Positions 54,447 through 62,760 of a stretch of 64,000 nt of DNA are shown here, piece by piece. The stretch spans positions 2,480,001-2,544,000 of the forward strand of contig NZ_AP026442.1 in assembly GCF_027923705.1 (NCBI RefSeq), written 5' to 3'. The position numbers were made by a program, and so were the translations under genes. Within the stretch, counting starts at the first letter, position 1. Each line of letters opens with the position of its first letter. Source of the DNA: Cellulomonas sp. NTE-D12 (GTDB lineage Bacteria; Actinomycetota; Actinomycetes; Actinomycetales; Cellulomonadaceae). The notes under the pieces are model-generated. The model searched no databases. It was given only the letters and a program-made list of their open reading frames with translations, and was not told the DNA's origin.

Positions 54447-55559
54447 TCAGAGCGCCGCCCGCAGGTAGACCTCCGCATGGCCTTCCGCCGCCGCCGCCCA
54501 CGTGTACCGGGCGGCGACCCGAGCGGACTCTGGGCCGGCCGTGCCGGACGTCGCAGCCGCGACGAGACCGGCCGCGATCGCGTCGACGTCCGTCGGGTCC
54601 ACCGTCCACCCCACCTCACCGGCGAACTCGGCCATCGCCGAGCCCGCCGAGGTCACCACCGGCACACCGTGCGCCATCGCCTCGAGGACGGGCATGCCGA
54701 ACCCCTCCCACAACGACGGGAACGCGAAGCAGGTCGCACCGGAGTAGGCGACCTGGAGGTCCTCGTCGGACAACCGTCCGAGCAGGTGCACCGAGCCGGG
54801 CGGCACGTGCGTCAGGGCGTCGGCCACGCGGTTCTCGGCGTCGCCCCAGCCGCTCGGGCCCACGAGCACCAGGTCCGCGTCCAGGGTCCCCGCAGCCCGC
54901 GCGGCGGCGAACGCGGCGACCAGGCGATCCACGTTCTTGCGGGGCTCCAGGGTTCCGCACCACAGGACGTACGGGCGGTCGACCCCGTACCGGCGTCGCC
55001 ACGCCACGCGCTCCGCCTCGGACACCTCCCGGGCGCGCACCCCGTGCGGCACGACGGTGACCCGGGACCGGTCGATGCCCGCGTCGGCGCAGTCCCGAGC
55101 CGTCATGGCGGACGGGACCACCACCTGCGCCGCCTCGGCCCGCACCAGGTCCAGCGCCCGCCGGAAGTAGCCGTTGCCCCGTCGCGTGAAGTGCGCGGGG
55201 TCCCGCAGGAACGCCAGGTCGTGGACCGTCACCACCAGCGGCGCGCGGTGCCCCGGGAGCGCCCAGGTCGTGGCGTGCACGACGTCGACCGCACCGGTGG
55301 TGGACTCCGCGAGCGGGCGCCGCAGCCGGTTCCACGCCTCGTACAGCGCGATGCGAGGGAGCGGAGAGTGCCGGACGGGGCCGCTGGGTGCAGGTCGGGG
55401 CTCCACGCCCTCGGCGTGCCGGGCAGCCAGGCCGACCAGGTCCAGGTCCGTGCGCCCCGCGAGCGCCTCGGTGAGCGCCGCGACGTACGTGCCCGACCCG
55501 CCGGGGACGCGCTGCCAGCACTGCTCGACCGTGAGCGCGACGCGGACGGGGTCTGCCAC
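54447..55559 (-). CDS. GT4 family glycosyltransferase
   Basis: The protein has 370 residues and is GT-B. VRVALTVEQCWQRVPGGSGT is the opening loop, followed by VVTVHDLAFLRDPAHFTRRG, RPYVLWCGTLEPRKNVDRLV and the donor-site motif SLWEGFGMPVLEAMAHGVPV. It is a paralogue of the next gene downstream, so the two probably add successive residues of the same type or arose by duplication. GTG 55559 is preceded by TAGAGT at exactly 6 nt, a leaderless arrangement. It is divergent from the GT8-like/GT4 gene. Confidence 0.92.
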   Translation of the reverse strand: MADPVRVALTVEQCWQRVPGGSGTYVAALTEALAGRTDLDLVGLAARHAEGVEPRPAPSGPVRHSPLPRIALYEAWNRLRRPLAESTTGAVDVVHATTWALPGHRAPLVVTVHDLAFLRDPAHFTRRGNGYFRRALDLVRAEAAQVVVPSAMTARDCADAGIDRSRVTVVPHGVRAREVSEAERVAWRRRYGVDRPYVLWCGTLEPRKNVDRLVAAFAAARAAGTLDADLVLVGPSGWGDAENRVADALTHVPPGSVHLLGRLSDEDLQVAYSGATCFAFPSLWEGFGMPVLEAMAHGVPVVTSAGSAMAEFAGEVGWTVDPTDVDAIAAGLVAAATSGTAGPESARVAARYTWAAAAEGHAEVYLRAAL

Positions 55560-55565
55560 GCGGCG

Positions 55566-55571
55566 ACTCTA
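55566..55571 (-). promoter_or_regulatory. -10 box of leaderless GT4 gene
   Basis: On the minus strand TAGAGT is followed by 6 nt (CGCCGC) and then GTG 55559. It is the same hexamer and spacing as at 19624-19629. Confidence 0.5.
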
Positions 55572-55643
55572 GACTCTGCTCAGCGGCGCTGACGGGGGGT
55601 GCGACGCGGTCGGTCTCGACGGGTGGGGGACTGGCCGACGGTC

Positions 55644-55649
55644 TAGGCT
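55644..55649 (+). promoter_or_regulatory. -10 box of the GT8-like/GT4 gene
   Basis: TAGGCT predicts a start near 55656. The short leader carries GGGAGG (55665-55670), 9 nt before GTG 55680. Confidence 0.38.
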
Positions 55650-55679
55650 CGCAAGCCTCTGGACGGGAGGACTCGGTTG

Positions 55680-58097
55680 GTGCACGTCTGCACCGTGGTC
55701 ACCGCTCGGCTCGCTCCGGCGGCGCGGGCCACGCTCGACTCGGTGCGGGAGCACCACCCGGACGCCGATCTCCACGTCGTCGACGTCGACGGTTCGGCCT
55801 CCTCCTGGCACGACGGCACGGTGCTGTCCACGACCGACATCGACGTGCCGGACGCCGACCTGCACGCCGCCGGCATGCTGGCGGACGACATCTCGCTGGT
55901 CTCCTGGCTCGTCCCGCGGCTGCTGCGCCACCTGGTCGCCGACCGCACCACGGCCCTCTTCCTGTGGCCCGGCGTGCGCGTGGTGGGCGACCTGCAGCAC
56001 GTCGTCGAGGCCGCCGATCGCGACGGGATCGCCGTGGTCGCCCGCCGTGACGACCTGCCGCCGGACGACGGCGCGCGCCCCGCTCCGTCGGACCTTCAGG
56101 CCGCCGGCGCGTTCCACTCCGTCCTGCTGGCCGTGGGACCGGACGCCGCACGCGTGCTGGACCAGTGGATCGAGCTGTCCGACCCGGGGCACTCGACGCC
56201 CTGGCAGGCGGCCGTGAGCGTGCGCCGCCACGCGGTGCTGCCGGCGTCCACGGTGCTGTCCCGGTGGAACGTCGGCCCCGGCTCGAAGGTCGTGCACGGC
56301 GACGGCTGGACCCTCGACGGTGAACCGGTCACCGCCGTCGACCTGACGTCGTTCGACCCGTCGCGTCCCTGGCTCCTGTCCACGACCGACTCCGAGCTCG
56401 CCCGCGCGCTGCTGTCCGAGCACACCGACCTGGCCGAGCTGGCGCGCTCGCACGCGGAGCGCCTCGCCGCGGCGGCGGAGGCGGCCGGTGCCGCCGAGGA
56501 CCGGTTCGCACGGACGGCGGACGGCATCGCCCTGCACCCGGCACTGCGGCGAGCGTTCCGTGAGGGTGTCCTCGAATGGCGTGCAGGCGAGAGTGCCGCG
56601 CCGCCGGACCCGTTCGACCAGGACGCCCCCCAGGCCTTCACGCAGTGGCTGAACGAGGTGGTGCCGGGCGACGGTCCGCCGATCACGCGCTACCTGTACG
56701 CGATCTACCTGGAACGTCCGGACCTGCAGCGGCGGTACCCCTTCGTCCCGGGGTCCGACACGTCGCGCCTGCTCGACTGGGCGGCCCTGCACGCGGGCCA
56801 GGAGGACCAGAACGACGCCCAGCTCGTCGCCGCCGCACTCGCCGTCGCGCGGTCGGCGGTCCCCGGCGCCACCTCGCGCGCAGCACGACCCACCGCCGCC
56901 CGGCTCTGGCTGTCCGGGCGCAGCGGACGACCGTTCGGCGTCAACGTCGTGGGGTACCTGCGTGGTGAGCTCGGGGTCGGCGAGGCCGCGCGCCTGGTGC
57001 TGGACGCGCTCGGCACCACGTCGGTGCCGACGTCGACGACCAGCGTGGATCGCTACCTCCACTCCCGCCAGCAGCTCGACGTCCCCGAGGCCACCGACCG
57101 CCAGACGGTCTACGACACGACCCTGCTGTGCGTGAACGCCGACCAGGTGGGCCCCGTGCTGGAGGACCTCCCCTGGTTCGCGGACACCTACCGCATCGGC
57201 CAGTGGTTCTGGGAGGTCGAGGAGTTCCCCGCGACCATGCACGGCGGGTTCAGCCACCTCGACGAGATCTGGGTCGCCAGCGACTTCGTCCGCGAGGCGA
57301 TCGCTCCGCACACCGACCTGCCGGTCCACACGGTGACCCCGCCGCTGCCGCAGCGCCGCCCCGCGGTCCCGATGGAGCGTTCCGAGCTGGGACTGCCCCC
57401 CGACCGTCCGTACGTGCTGTTCATGTTCGACCACCTGAGCACGGTCGAGCGCAAGAACCCGATGGGCCTCGTCGAGGCCTTCCGCCGGGCGTTCCAGCCC
57501 GGCACCGGCCCGATGCTGGTCATCAAGTCGATCAACGCGGACAAGCGGGTGGGCGATGCGGAGCGCCTGCGTCTGCTGGTGCGGGACGAGCCGGACGTCG
57601 TCCTCGTCGAGGACTACCTGAGCAGCGGCGGCCGCGACGCGCTGGTGCAGGGCTGCGCGGCGTACGCGTCCCTGCACCGCTCGGAGGGCCTCGGCCTGAC
57701 GATGGCGGAGGCCATGTCCTACGGCAAGCCCGTGATCGCCACGCGCTACTCCGGCAACCTGCAGTTCATGACGGACGAGAACTCGTACCTCGTGCCGTGG
57801 ACGCCCACCGAGGTGCCGCCGCACACGGAGCCCTACCCGGCCGGGGCGCGCTGGGCGGAGCCGGACGTGGACGCGGCCGCGGCGCTGCTGCGTCAGGTGT
57901 TCGACGACCCGACCGCCGCCGCCGTCCGTGGAGCCCGTGCCGCGGCCGACATCGCCGAGCTGCACTCCCCCGAGGCTGCCGCCCAGGCCCTCGTCGCGCG
58001 GCTGACGCAGATCCACCGCGAGGCACCGGCGCGCGTCTGGGAGCTGCGGGCCCGCAGGGCTCGCCGGCTGGCGGGCCGGGTGAACCCGCTGCGCTGA
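55680..58097 (+). CDS. Two-domain glycosyltransferase: GT8-like N-terminus, GT4 C-terminus
   Basis: The protein has 805 residues. The N-terminal ~270 residues look like a nucleotide-sugar transferase of the GT8 kind: VHVCTVVTARLAPAARATLD, LVSWLVPRLLRHLVADRTTA and ALFLWPGVRVVGDLQHV. The usual DxD is not evident, so activity is uncertain. A helical linker follows. Residues about 420-780 are GT-B: FGVNVVGYLRGELGVGEAAR, FWEVEEFPATMHGGFSHLDE, YVLFMFDHLSTVERKNPMGL and the donor motif RSEGLGLTMAEAMSYGKPVI. GTG 55680 is chosen because GGGAGG is 9 nt upstream; TTG 55677 is one codon earlier. Single gene, ending at a hairpin. Confidence 0.82.
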   Translation: MHVCTVVTARLAPAARATLDSVREHHPDADLHVVDVDGSASSWHDGTVLSTTDIDVPDADLHAAGMLADDISLVSWLVPRLLRHLVADRTTALFLWPGVRVVGDLQHVVEAADRDGIAVVARRDDLPPDDGARPAPSDLQAAGAFHSVLLAVGPDAARVLDQWIELSDPGHSTPWQAAVSVRRHAVLPASTVLSRWNVGPGSKVVHGDGWTLDGEPVTAVDLTSFDPSRPWLLSTTDSELARALLSEHTDLAELARSHAERLAAAAEAAGAAEDRFARTADGIALHPALRRAFREGVLEWRAGESAAPPDPFDQDAPQAFTQWLNEVVPGDGPPITRYLYAIYLERPDLQRRYPFVPGSDTSRLLDWAALHAGQEDQNDAQLVAAALAVARSAVPGATSRAARPTAARLWLSGRSGRPFGVNVVGYLRGELGVGEAARLVLDALGTTSVPTSTTSVDRYLHSRQQLDVPEATDRQTVYDTTLLCVNADQVGPVLEDLPWFADTYRIGQWFWEVEEFPATMHGGFSHLDEIWVASDFVREAIAPHTDLPVHTVTPPLPQRRPAVPMERSELGLPPDRPYVLFMFDHLSTVERKNPMGLVEAFRRAFQPGTGPMLVIKSINADKRVGDAERLRLLVRDEPDVVLVEDYLSSGGRDALVQGCAAYASLHRSEGLGLTMAEAMSYGKPVIATRYSGNLQFMTDENSYLVPWTPTEVPPHTEPYPAGARWAEPDVDAAAALLRQVFDDPTAAAVRGARAAADIAELHSPEAAAQALVARLTQIHREAPARVWELRARRARRLAGRVNPLR

Positions 58098-58108
58098 CCG
58101 GCTCGCGC

Positions 58109-58148
58109 CGTCGGGGCGTACCGGACGCAGGTCCGGCGTGCCCCGACG
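58109..58148. terminator. Long hairpin between convergent genes
   Basis: CGTCGGGGC and GCCCCGACG form a perfect 9-bp outer stem. CCGGAC and GTCCGG form an inner 6-bp stem with a GCAG loop, joined by a 3x3 internal loop. It fills most of the 60-nt gap between two convergent genes. Confidence 0.65.
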
Positions 58149-58157
58149 ACGTGAGCG

Positions 58158-60680
58158 CTAGAGATCCTCCTCGGGCCCCGAACCGCGCCAGGCCTCGCCG
58201 AGCACGCGCCGCATGCGCCCCCCGGCTCTCCGGACCACCTCGCGAGGACCACCGGCGAGCATGTACTGCCGCGCCAGGGTGAGGTCGGTCTTCATCGTCG
58301 GACGAGGCTTCGCGAAGGCGCGACCGGCGAGCTCGGGCTCCTCGAGGCTCGACGCGAGGTCGACCGCGCGCCTCGGGTCGCGGCAGAACTCCACCAGCGG
58401 CCGCAGGGTCGAGCTCCACTGCATCTCGTGCGCGAACTCCCGCACGTTCCGAGTCGCAGCCTGCGCCGCGTCCGAGTCGTACAGCATCTCCTCGAGCGCC
58501 ACGACCAGGGCGTCGACGTCACGCTCGGGCACGACGCGGCCCAGGCCGTGCTCGGCGATGATCTCCCCGAACGTGTCGCCGCCGGTGGCGACGATCGGCA
58601 GGGACGCCCACAGGTAGTCGAGGATCCGGGTCCGGAACGAGTACGCCGTCTCGACGTGCAGGAAGTGGGTCGAGACGCCGACGTCCGCGTCCAGCAGGTA
58701 GTCCGCCCGCTCGGCGTAGGGGACCCAGCCGTGGTTGAAGAACACGTGCTTGCCGGTGAGGCCGAGCTCGTCCGACAGCTGCTGGGCCTCCCAGGCCATC
58801 CGCATGTCGGGCACGCCGGGGTTCGGGTGCTTCAGGCCCATGAAGAAGAGCCGGACGTCCGGGTGCGCGGCGCTCAGCTTGTGCACGGCGCGGAGCAGCG
58901 TCAGCGGGTCGAACCAGTTGTAGATGCCGCCGCCCCAGATGATCAGCTTGTCGTCCGGGCCGATGCCCTTGACGGAGCCGCGGATCGCCGACCGCTGCTG
59001 GACGGGGGCCTCGTCCGGGATGCCGAACGGCACCACGGAGATCAGGTTGTCCAGGCTCATGCCCTCGTCGTACACGGACGGGTTGACCCGTCCCTGACCG
59101 GCGAGCTGCCCGAGCCAGAAGTCACGCTGCTTCTCCGACGCGCACAGCAGGAAGTCGGCGCGGCGCAGCTGCTCGTTCAGCACCCGGGTCGTCTCGCGCA
59201 CCGCCAGCACCCTGCCGCCGGCGCCCAGGTCGCGCGCCTGCTCGAGCTGCTCGAGGTGCATCGGGTCGTAGACGTCCGCCACGATGATCTTCGAGCTCTG
59301 CTTCAGCCACGGCACCGCCTCGAGCAGGAACCCCTGGAAGACGATGACGTCGGCCCACTCGGTCGCGTCCTGCAGCGCCCGCCCGGTCGCGTAGGCGACC
59401 TCGAACTGCGCGCTGGTGGTACGGCAGCCCGCCGTCGAGACGAGCCGCACGTCGTGCTCGCTCGAGAGGGCCGCGGCGATCTCCCAGGCCCGGATCGCCG
59501 GGCCGGCCATCCGGTCCTGCAGCGGCTCACCGGTCACGACGAGGATCCGGTGCCGCGCCACGAAGTGCCGGTCGATCCCGAACGCCTTGACCAGGTCGGC
59601 ATGGGCCCGCAGGTACGCCGGGTAGCCGTACGCGGGTTCGATCGCGTGCCGGAACAGCGGGAACAGCTGCCGGTCGCTGCGCCGGCGCTTCGCCTGGAGC
59701 TCGGCGCGGTCCGCCGCCAGCCCCTCGAGGTTCTCCACGAAGGCGTCGATCGCATAGGTGCTGGTCAGCGCCATCTTGGGCAGCTGGAGGTCCTCGACCC
59801 GCTCGTCCTGAGGGGACCGCTGCAGGTCCAGCGCGGTCGCGTCGACGTCGGTCCTGGCGATCGCTCGGCGGATCGCGAGCGCCATCGCCGCCGGCAGCGC
59901 CCGCGCGAGCGACGCGTCGTCGAGGTTCTTGTACATCGACATCAGCGCGTTCCGCTCGTGCAGGTACGCCTCGCGGTACTCGCCGAACTTGTTCATCGAC
60001 GCGTGGTGACGGTGGTACGCGATCGACCGTGGCTCGTACCGCACGGTGTAGCCCAGCAGGTTGAGCCGCCAGCCGAGGTCGACGTCCTCGTAGAACATGA
60101 AGAACCGCTCGTCGAACCCGCCGACCTCGCGGAACACGGCGGTCGGCATCACCGTCGCCGCACCGGTCGCGAACAGCACGTCCTTCGGCTGGTCGAACGC
60201 CGCGTCGTCGGGCGCACCGACCTCACGCTTGTAGCCCATGCCGAACCAGGTCAGGGAGCCGTCGACGTAGTCGACCAGCTCGCCGTCCCAGTCCAGAACC
60301 TTGCACGCGATGGCGCCGATGCGCGGGTCCTCGTGCAGCGTGCCGACGGCTGCGGCGATCCACTGCCGGTCCGGGCGCGCGTCGTTGTTGAGGAACGCGA
60401 CGAACTCGCCCGACGCGTGCGCGACCCCGAGGTTGCAGCCGCCCGCGAAGCCGGTGTTGGAGCCGGCCTCGACGACGACGGCGTCCGGCACCGCGGCGCG
60501 GATCAGCTCGACGCTGCCGTCGCCGGAGTCGTTGTCGACCACGACGAGCTCGAGCAGGTGAGCCGGCCAGTCCACCTCCTTGAGGTGCTGCAGGCACGTG
60601 ATCGTGTCCTCGGCGCCCTTGTAGTTGACCAGCACGACGGACACCGAACCGGGTGTCACCTCGGGCTCTTCCCCGCTCAT
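58158..60680 (-). CDS. Two-domain glycosyltransferase: GT2 N-terminus, GT4-like C-terminus
   Basis: The protein has 840 residues. Residues about 12-300 are GT2: VSVVLVNYKGAEDTITCLQH, LVVVDNDSGDGSVELI, VAFLNNDARPDRQWIAA (metal motif) and GGFDERFFMFYEDVDLGWRL. Residues about 390-790 are GT-B: ILVVTGEPLQDRMAGPAIRA, IIVADVYDPMHLEQLEQARD, LIIWGGGIYNWFDPLTLLRA and VSTHFLHVETAYSFRTRILD. Such fusions can add two residues in sequence to a growing wall polysaccharide. ATG 60680 has GGGGGAG upstream and overlaps the stop of the preceding dehydratase homologue (ATGA). Last gene of the gmd operon. Confidence 0.88.
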   Translation of the reverse strand: MSGEEPEVTPGSVSVVLVNYKGAEDTITCLQHLKEVDWPAHLLELVVVDNDSGDGSVELIRAAVPDAVVVEAGSNTGFAGGCNLGVAHASGEFVAFLNNDARPDRQWIAAAVGTLHEDPRIGAIACKVLDWDGELVDYVDGSLTWFGMGYKREVGAPDDAAFDQPKDVLFATGAATVMPTAVFREVGGFDERFFMFYEDVDLGWRLNLLGYTVRYEPRSIAYHRHHASMNKFGEYREAYLHERNALMSMYKNLDDASLARALPAAMALAIRRAIARTDVDATALDLQRSPQDERVEDLQLPKMALTSTYAIDAFVENLEGLAADRAELQAKRRRSDRQLFPLFRHAIEPAYGYPAYLRAHADLVKAFGIDRHFVARHRILVVTGEPLQDRMAGPAIRAWEIAAALSSEHDVRLVSTAGCRTTSAQFEVAYATGRALQDATEWADVIVFQGFLLEAVPWLKQSSKIIVADVYDPMHLEQLEQARDLGAGGRVLAVRETTRVLNEQLRRADFLLCASEKQRDFWLGQLAGQGRVNPSVYDEGMSLDNLISVVPFGIPDEAPVQQRSAIRGSVKGIGPDDKLIIWGGGIYNWFDPLTLLRAVHKLSAAHPDVRLFFMGLKHPNPGVPDMRMAWEAQQLSDELGLTGKHVFFNHGWVPYAERADYLLDADVGVSTHFLHVETAYSFRTRILDYLWASLPIVATGGDTFGEIIAEHGLGRVVPERDVDALVVALEEMLYDSDAAQAATRNVREFAHEMQWSSTLRPLVEFCRDPRRAVDLASSLEEPELAGRAFAKPRPTMKTDLTLARQYMLAGGPREVVRRAGGRMRRVLGEAWRGSGPEEDL

Positions 60681-61651
60681 GCGGCTCCCCCTGCGATCTC
60701 GACGTCGTGCCGCACCATGCGCGCGACGATCTCGTCGAACGAGACGGTCGGAGACCACCCGAGCACCTCGTGCGCCCGTCGCGCGTCGCCTACCTGTACA
60801 CCTGCATCCGCCGGGCGCACCAGCGACTCGTCCACCGCGACGTGGCGGTGCCAGTCGTCGACGCCCGCGGCCGCCATCGCCGTGGCGACGAACTCCTCGA
60901 CCGAGTGCGTCACACCGGTGGCGATCACGAAGTCGTCCGGAACGTCGTGGCGGACCGCGCGGACCATGGCGTCCACGTAGTCGGGCGCCCAGCCCCAGTC
61001 CCGGCGGACCGACATGTCACCCAGCGTCAGCACGCCGGACCGGTCCCGACCGATCCGGGCGGCCGCCGCGGTGATCTTGCGCGTGACGAAGGTCTCCGGT
61101 CGCAGCGGCGACTCGTGGTTGTAGAGGATGCACGTCGCCACGTGCATCCCCCGGGAGCGGAACACCGCGGCCATCTGGTGCGCGTACGCCTTGGCCGCGC
61201 CGTAGGGCGAGATCGGCCGCACCGCGGTCCGCTCGTCCTGGGGCGTGCGCTCCGGCTGCCCGAAGATCTCGGCGCTCGACGCCTGGACCACCCGGACCTG
61301 TCGGCCGGACGACTCCTGGAGGGCCCACGCCGCCTCGAACACGTGCACGGCGCCGAGCCCGCTCACCGCGCCCGTCAGCGCCGGCTGCTGCCAGGAGAAG
61401 GCGACCGAGCTGATGCCGCCGAGGTTGTAGACCTCGTCCGGCTCGGTCTCCCGGAGGAGCCGCGCGACCCCGTCGTGGTCCGCGAGGTCGCCGACGTGCA
61501 GCGTGACGCCTGGTGGGAGCCGGTCGGCGACCAGGGAGCGGTCGTCGGAGGGCAGCACCATGCCGTGCACGTCCACACCCTCGCCGACCAGCTGCTCCGC
61601 GAGGAGGGTGCCGTCCTGGCCGGCGACACCGGTGATGAAGGCGACCGTCAC
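60677..61651 (-). CDS. GDP-mannose 4,6-dehydratase homologue (second copy)
   Basis: The protein has 324 residues and is an extended SDR closely related to the gmd product encoded immediately upstream. It has FITGVAGQDGTLLAEQLVGE (NADP loop), EVYNLGGISSVAFSWQQP, QASSAEIFGQPERTPQDE, PISPYGAAKAYAHQMA (YxxxK) and LYNHESPLRPETFVTRKITA. The catalytic Glu next to the Ser (S-x-E in SSAEIFG) is retained, which favours a dehydratase, whereas Rmd-type 4-reductases usually lack it. It may act on another GDP-sugar or serve as the partner reductase producing GDP-D-rhamnose; I cannot decide. It is 4 nt from gmd and coupled to the GT2/GT4 gene. Confidence 0.8.
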   Translation of the reverse strand: MTVAFITGVAGQDGTLLAEQLVGEGVDVHGMVLPSDDRSLVADRLPPGVTLHVGDLADHDGVARLLRETEPDEVYNLGGISSVAFSWQQPALTGAVSGLGAVHVFEAAWALQESSGRQVRVVQASSAEIFGQPERTPQDERTAVRPISPYGAAKAYAHQMAAVFRSRGMHVATCILYNHESPLRPETFVTRKITAAAARIGRDRSGVLTLGDMSVRRDWGWAPDYVDAMVRAVRHDVPDDFVIATGVTHSVEEFVATAMAAAGVDDWHRHVAVDESLVRPADAGVQVGDARRAHEVLGWSPTVSFDEIVARMVRHDVEIAGGAA

Positions 61652-61655
61652 GCGG

Positions 61656-62642
61656 TCACCGACCGGCCAGCGCCTGCTGCTCCTGCAGGTCGTTGTCCAC
61701 CATCATCGCGACGAGCTGCGGGAAGTCGACCTTCCGCTCCCAGCCGAGCTTCTCGTGCGCCTTGGTCGGGTCGCCGATCAGCAGCTCGACCTCGGCCGGC
61801 CGCATGAACCGCGGGTCCTGCTTGACGTACGGCGCCCAGTCCTCGATGCCGACGTGGGCGAAAGCCCGGTCGAGGAAGTCCCGGATGGAGTGGGTCTCCC
61901 CCGTCGCCACGACGTACTCGTCGCCCTCGGGCTGCTGCAGCATGCGCCACATCGCCTCGACGTAGTCGCCGGCGTAGCCCCAGTCGCGCTTCGCGTCGAG
62001 GTTGCCCAGAGTCACGTGGTCCTGCAGCCCGAGCTTGATGCGCGCGACGGCCATCGAGATCTTGCGGGTGACGAACTCCGGTCCGCGGCGCGGCGACTCG
62101 TGGTTGAACAGGATGCCGCTCGAGGCGTGCATGCCGTACGACTCGCGGTAGTTGATCGTCATGTAGTGGCCGAACACCTTCGCCACGCCGTACGGCGAGC
62201 GGGGCCACAGCAGCGTGGTCTCGCGCTGCGGGACCTCCTGCACCTTGCCGAACATCTCGGAGCTGGACGCCTGGTAGAAGCGGACCCTCGACACGTCGTC
62301 GTGCGCGTACAGCCGCACCGCCTCGAGGATGTTCAGAACACCCTTGCCCGTCACGTCGGCCGTCAGGTGCGCGTTCTCCCACGAGTAGGCAACGAACGAG
62401 ATGGCACCGAGGTTGTAGACCTCGTCCGGCTGGGCCGTCTCGAGCGCGCGCAGCAGCGACGAGAAGTCCATCAGGTCACCGGTGAGGAGCTTCACACCCG
62501 GGACGGTCTGCTCGACCAGCTCACGCTTGGGGTTGTTCTGGCCACGGATCAACCCGTAGACCTCGTACCCCTTCGACAGCAGGAGCTCGGACAGGTAGAG
62601 GCCGTCCTGGCCGGTGATTCCGGTGATCAGTGCGCGGGGCAT
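61656..62642 (-). CDS. gmd: GDP-mannose 4,6-dehydratase
   Basis: The protein has 328 residues. ALITGITGQDGLYLSELLLS (NADP loop), DEVYNLGAISFVAYSWENAH, YQASSSEMFGKVQEVPQRET (Ser and catalytic Glu), RSPYGVAKVFGHYMTINYRE (Tyr and Lys of YxxxK) and LFNHESPRRGPEFVTRKISM are the standard Gmd motifs. It converts GDP-mannose to GDP-4-keto-6-deoxymannose, the precursor of GDP-D-rhamnose, L-fucose and 6-deoxytalose. ManA in this window feeds the GDP-mannose pool. First gene of a three-gene operon with a TAGGCT box upstream and GAGG before the ATG. Confidence 0.94.
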   Translation of the reverse strand: MPRALITGITGQDGLYLSELLLSKGYEVYGLIRGQNNPKRELVEQTVPGVKLLTGDLMDFSSLLRALETAQPDEVYNLGAISFVAYSWENAHLTADVTGKGVLNILEAVRLYAHDDVSRVRFYQASSSEMFGKVQEVPQRETTLLWPRSPYGVAKVFGHYMTINYRESYGMHASSGILFNHESPRRGPEFVTRKISMAVARIKLGLQDHVTLGNLDAKRDWGYAGDYVEAMWRMLQQPEGDEYVVATGETHSIRDFLDRAFAHVGIEDWAPYVKQDPRFMRPAEVELLIGDPTKAHEKLGWERKVDFPQLVAMMVDNDLQEQQALAGR

Positions 62643-62676
62643 GGTTCCTCAGAGGTGACAGGGATCGGGCCGTGCA

Positions 62677-62682
62677 AGCCTA
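62677..62682 (-). promoter_or_regulatory. -10 box of the gmd operon
   Basis: On the minus strand TAGGCT gives a predicted leader of about 28 nt with GAGG near the gmd start. It is divergent from the FkbM promoter. Confidence 0.4.
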
Positions 62683-62748
62683 CCGGCTCCCCTCCTGGAG
62701 GGGTCGTGGACGAGGTGCCGGCCCCCCAGGCGCGGGATTCGTCACCCG

Positions 62749-62754
62749 TATGAT
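62749..62754 (+). promoter_or_regulatory. -10 box of leaderless FkbM gene
   Basis: TATGAT, one mismatch from the -10 consensus, is followed by 6 nt (CCAGAC) and then GTG 62761. It is the strongest of the leaderless-type boxes in the window. Confidence 0.55.
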
Positions 62755-62760
62755 CCAGAC

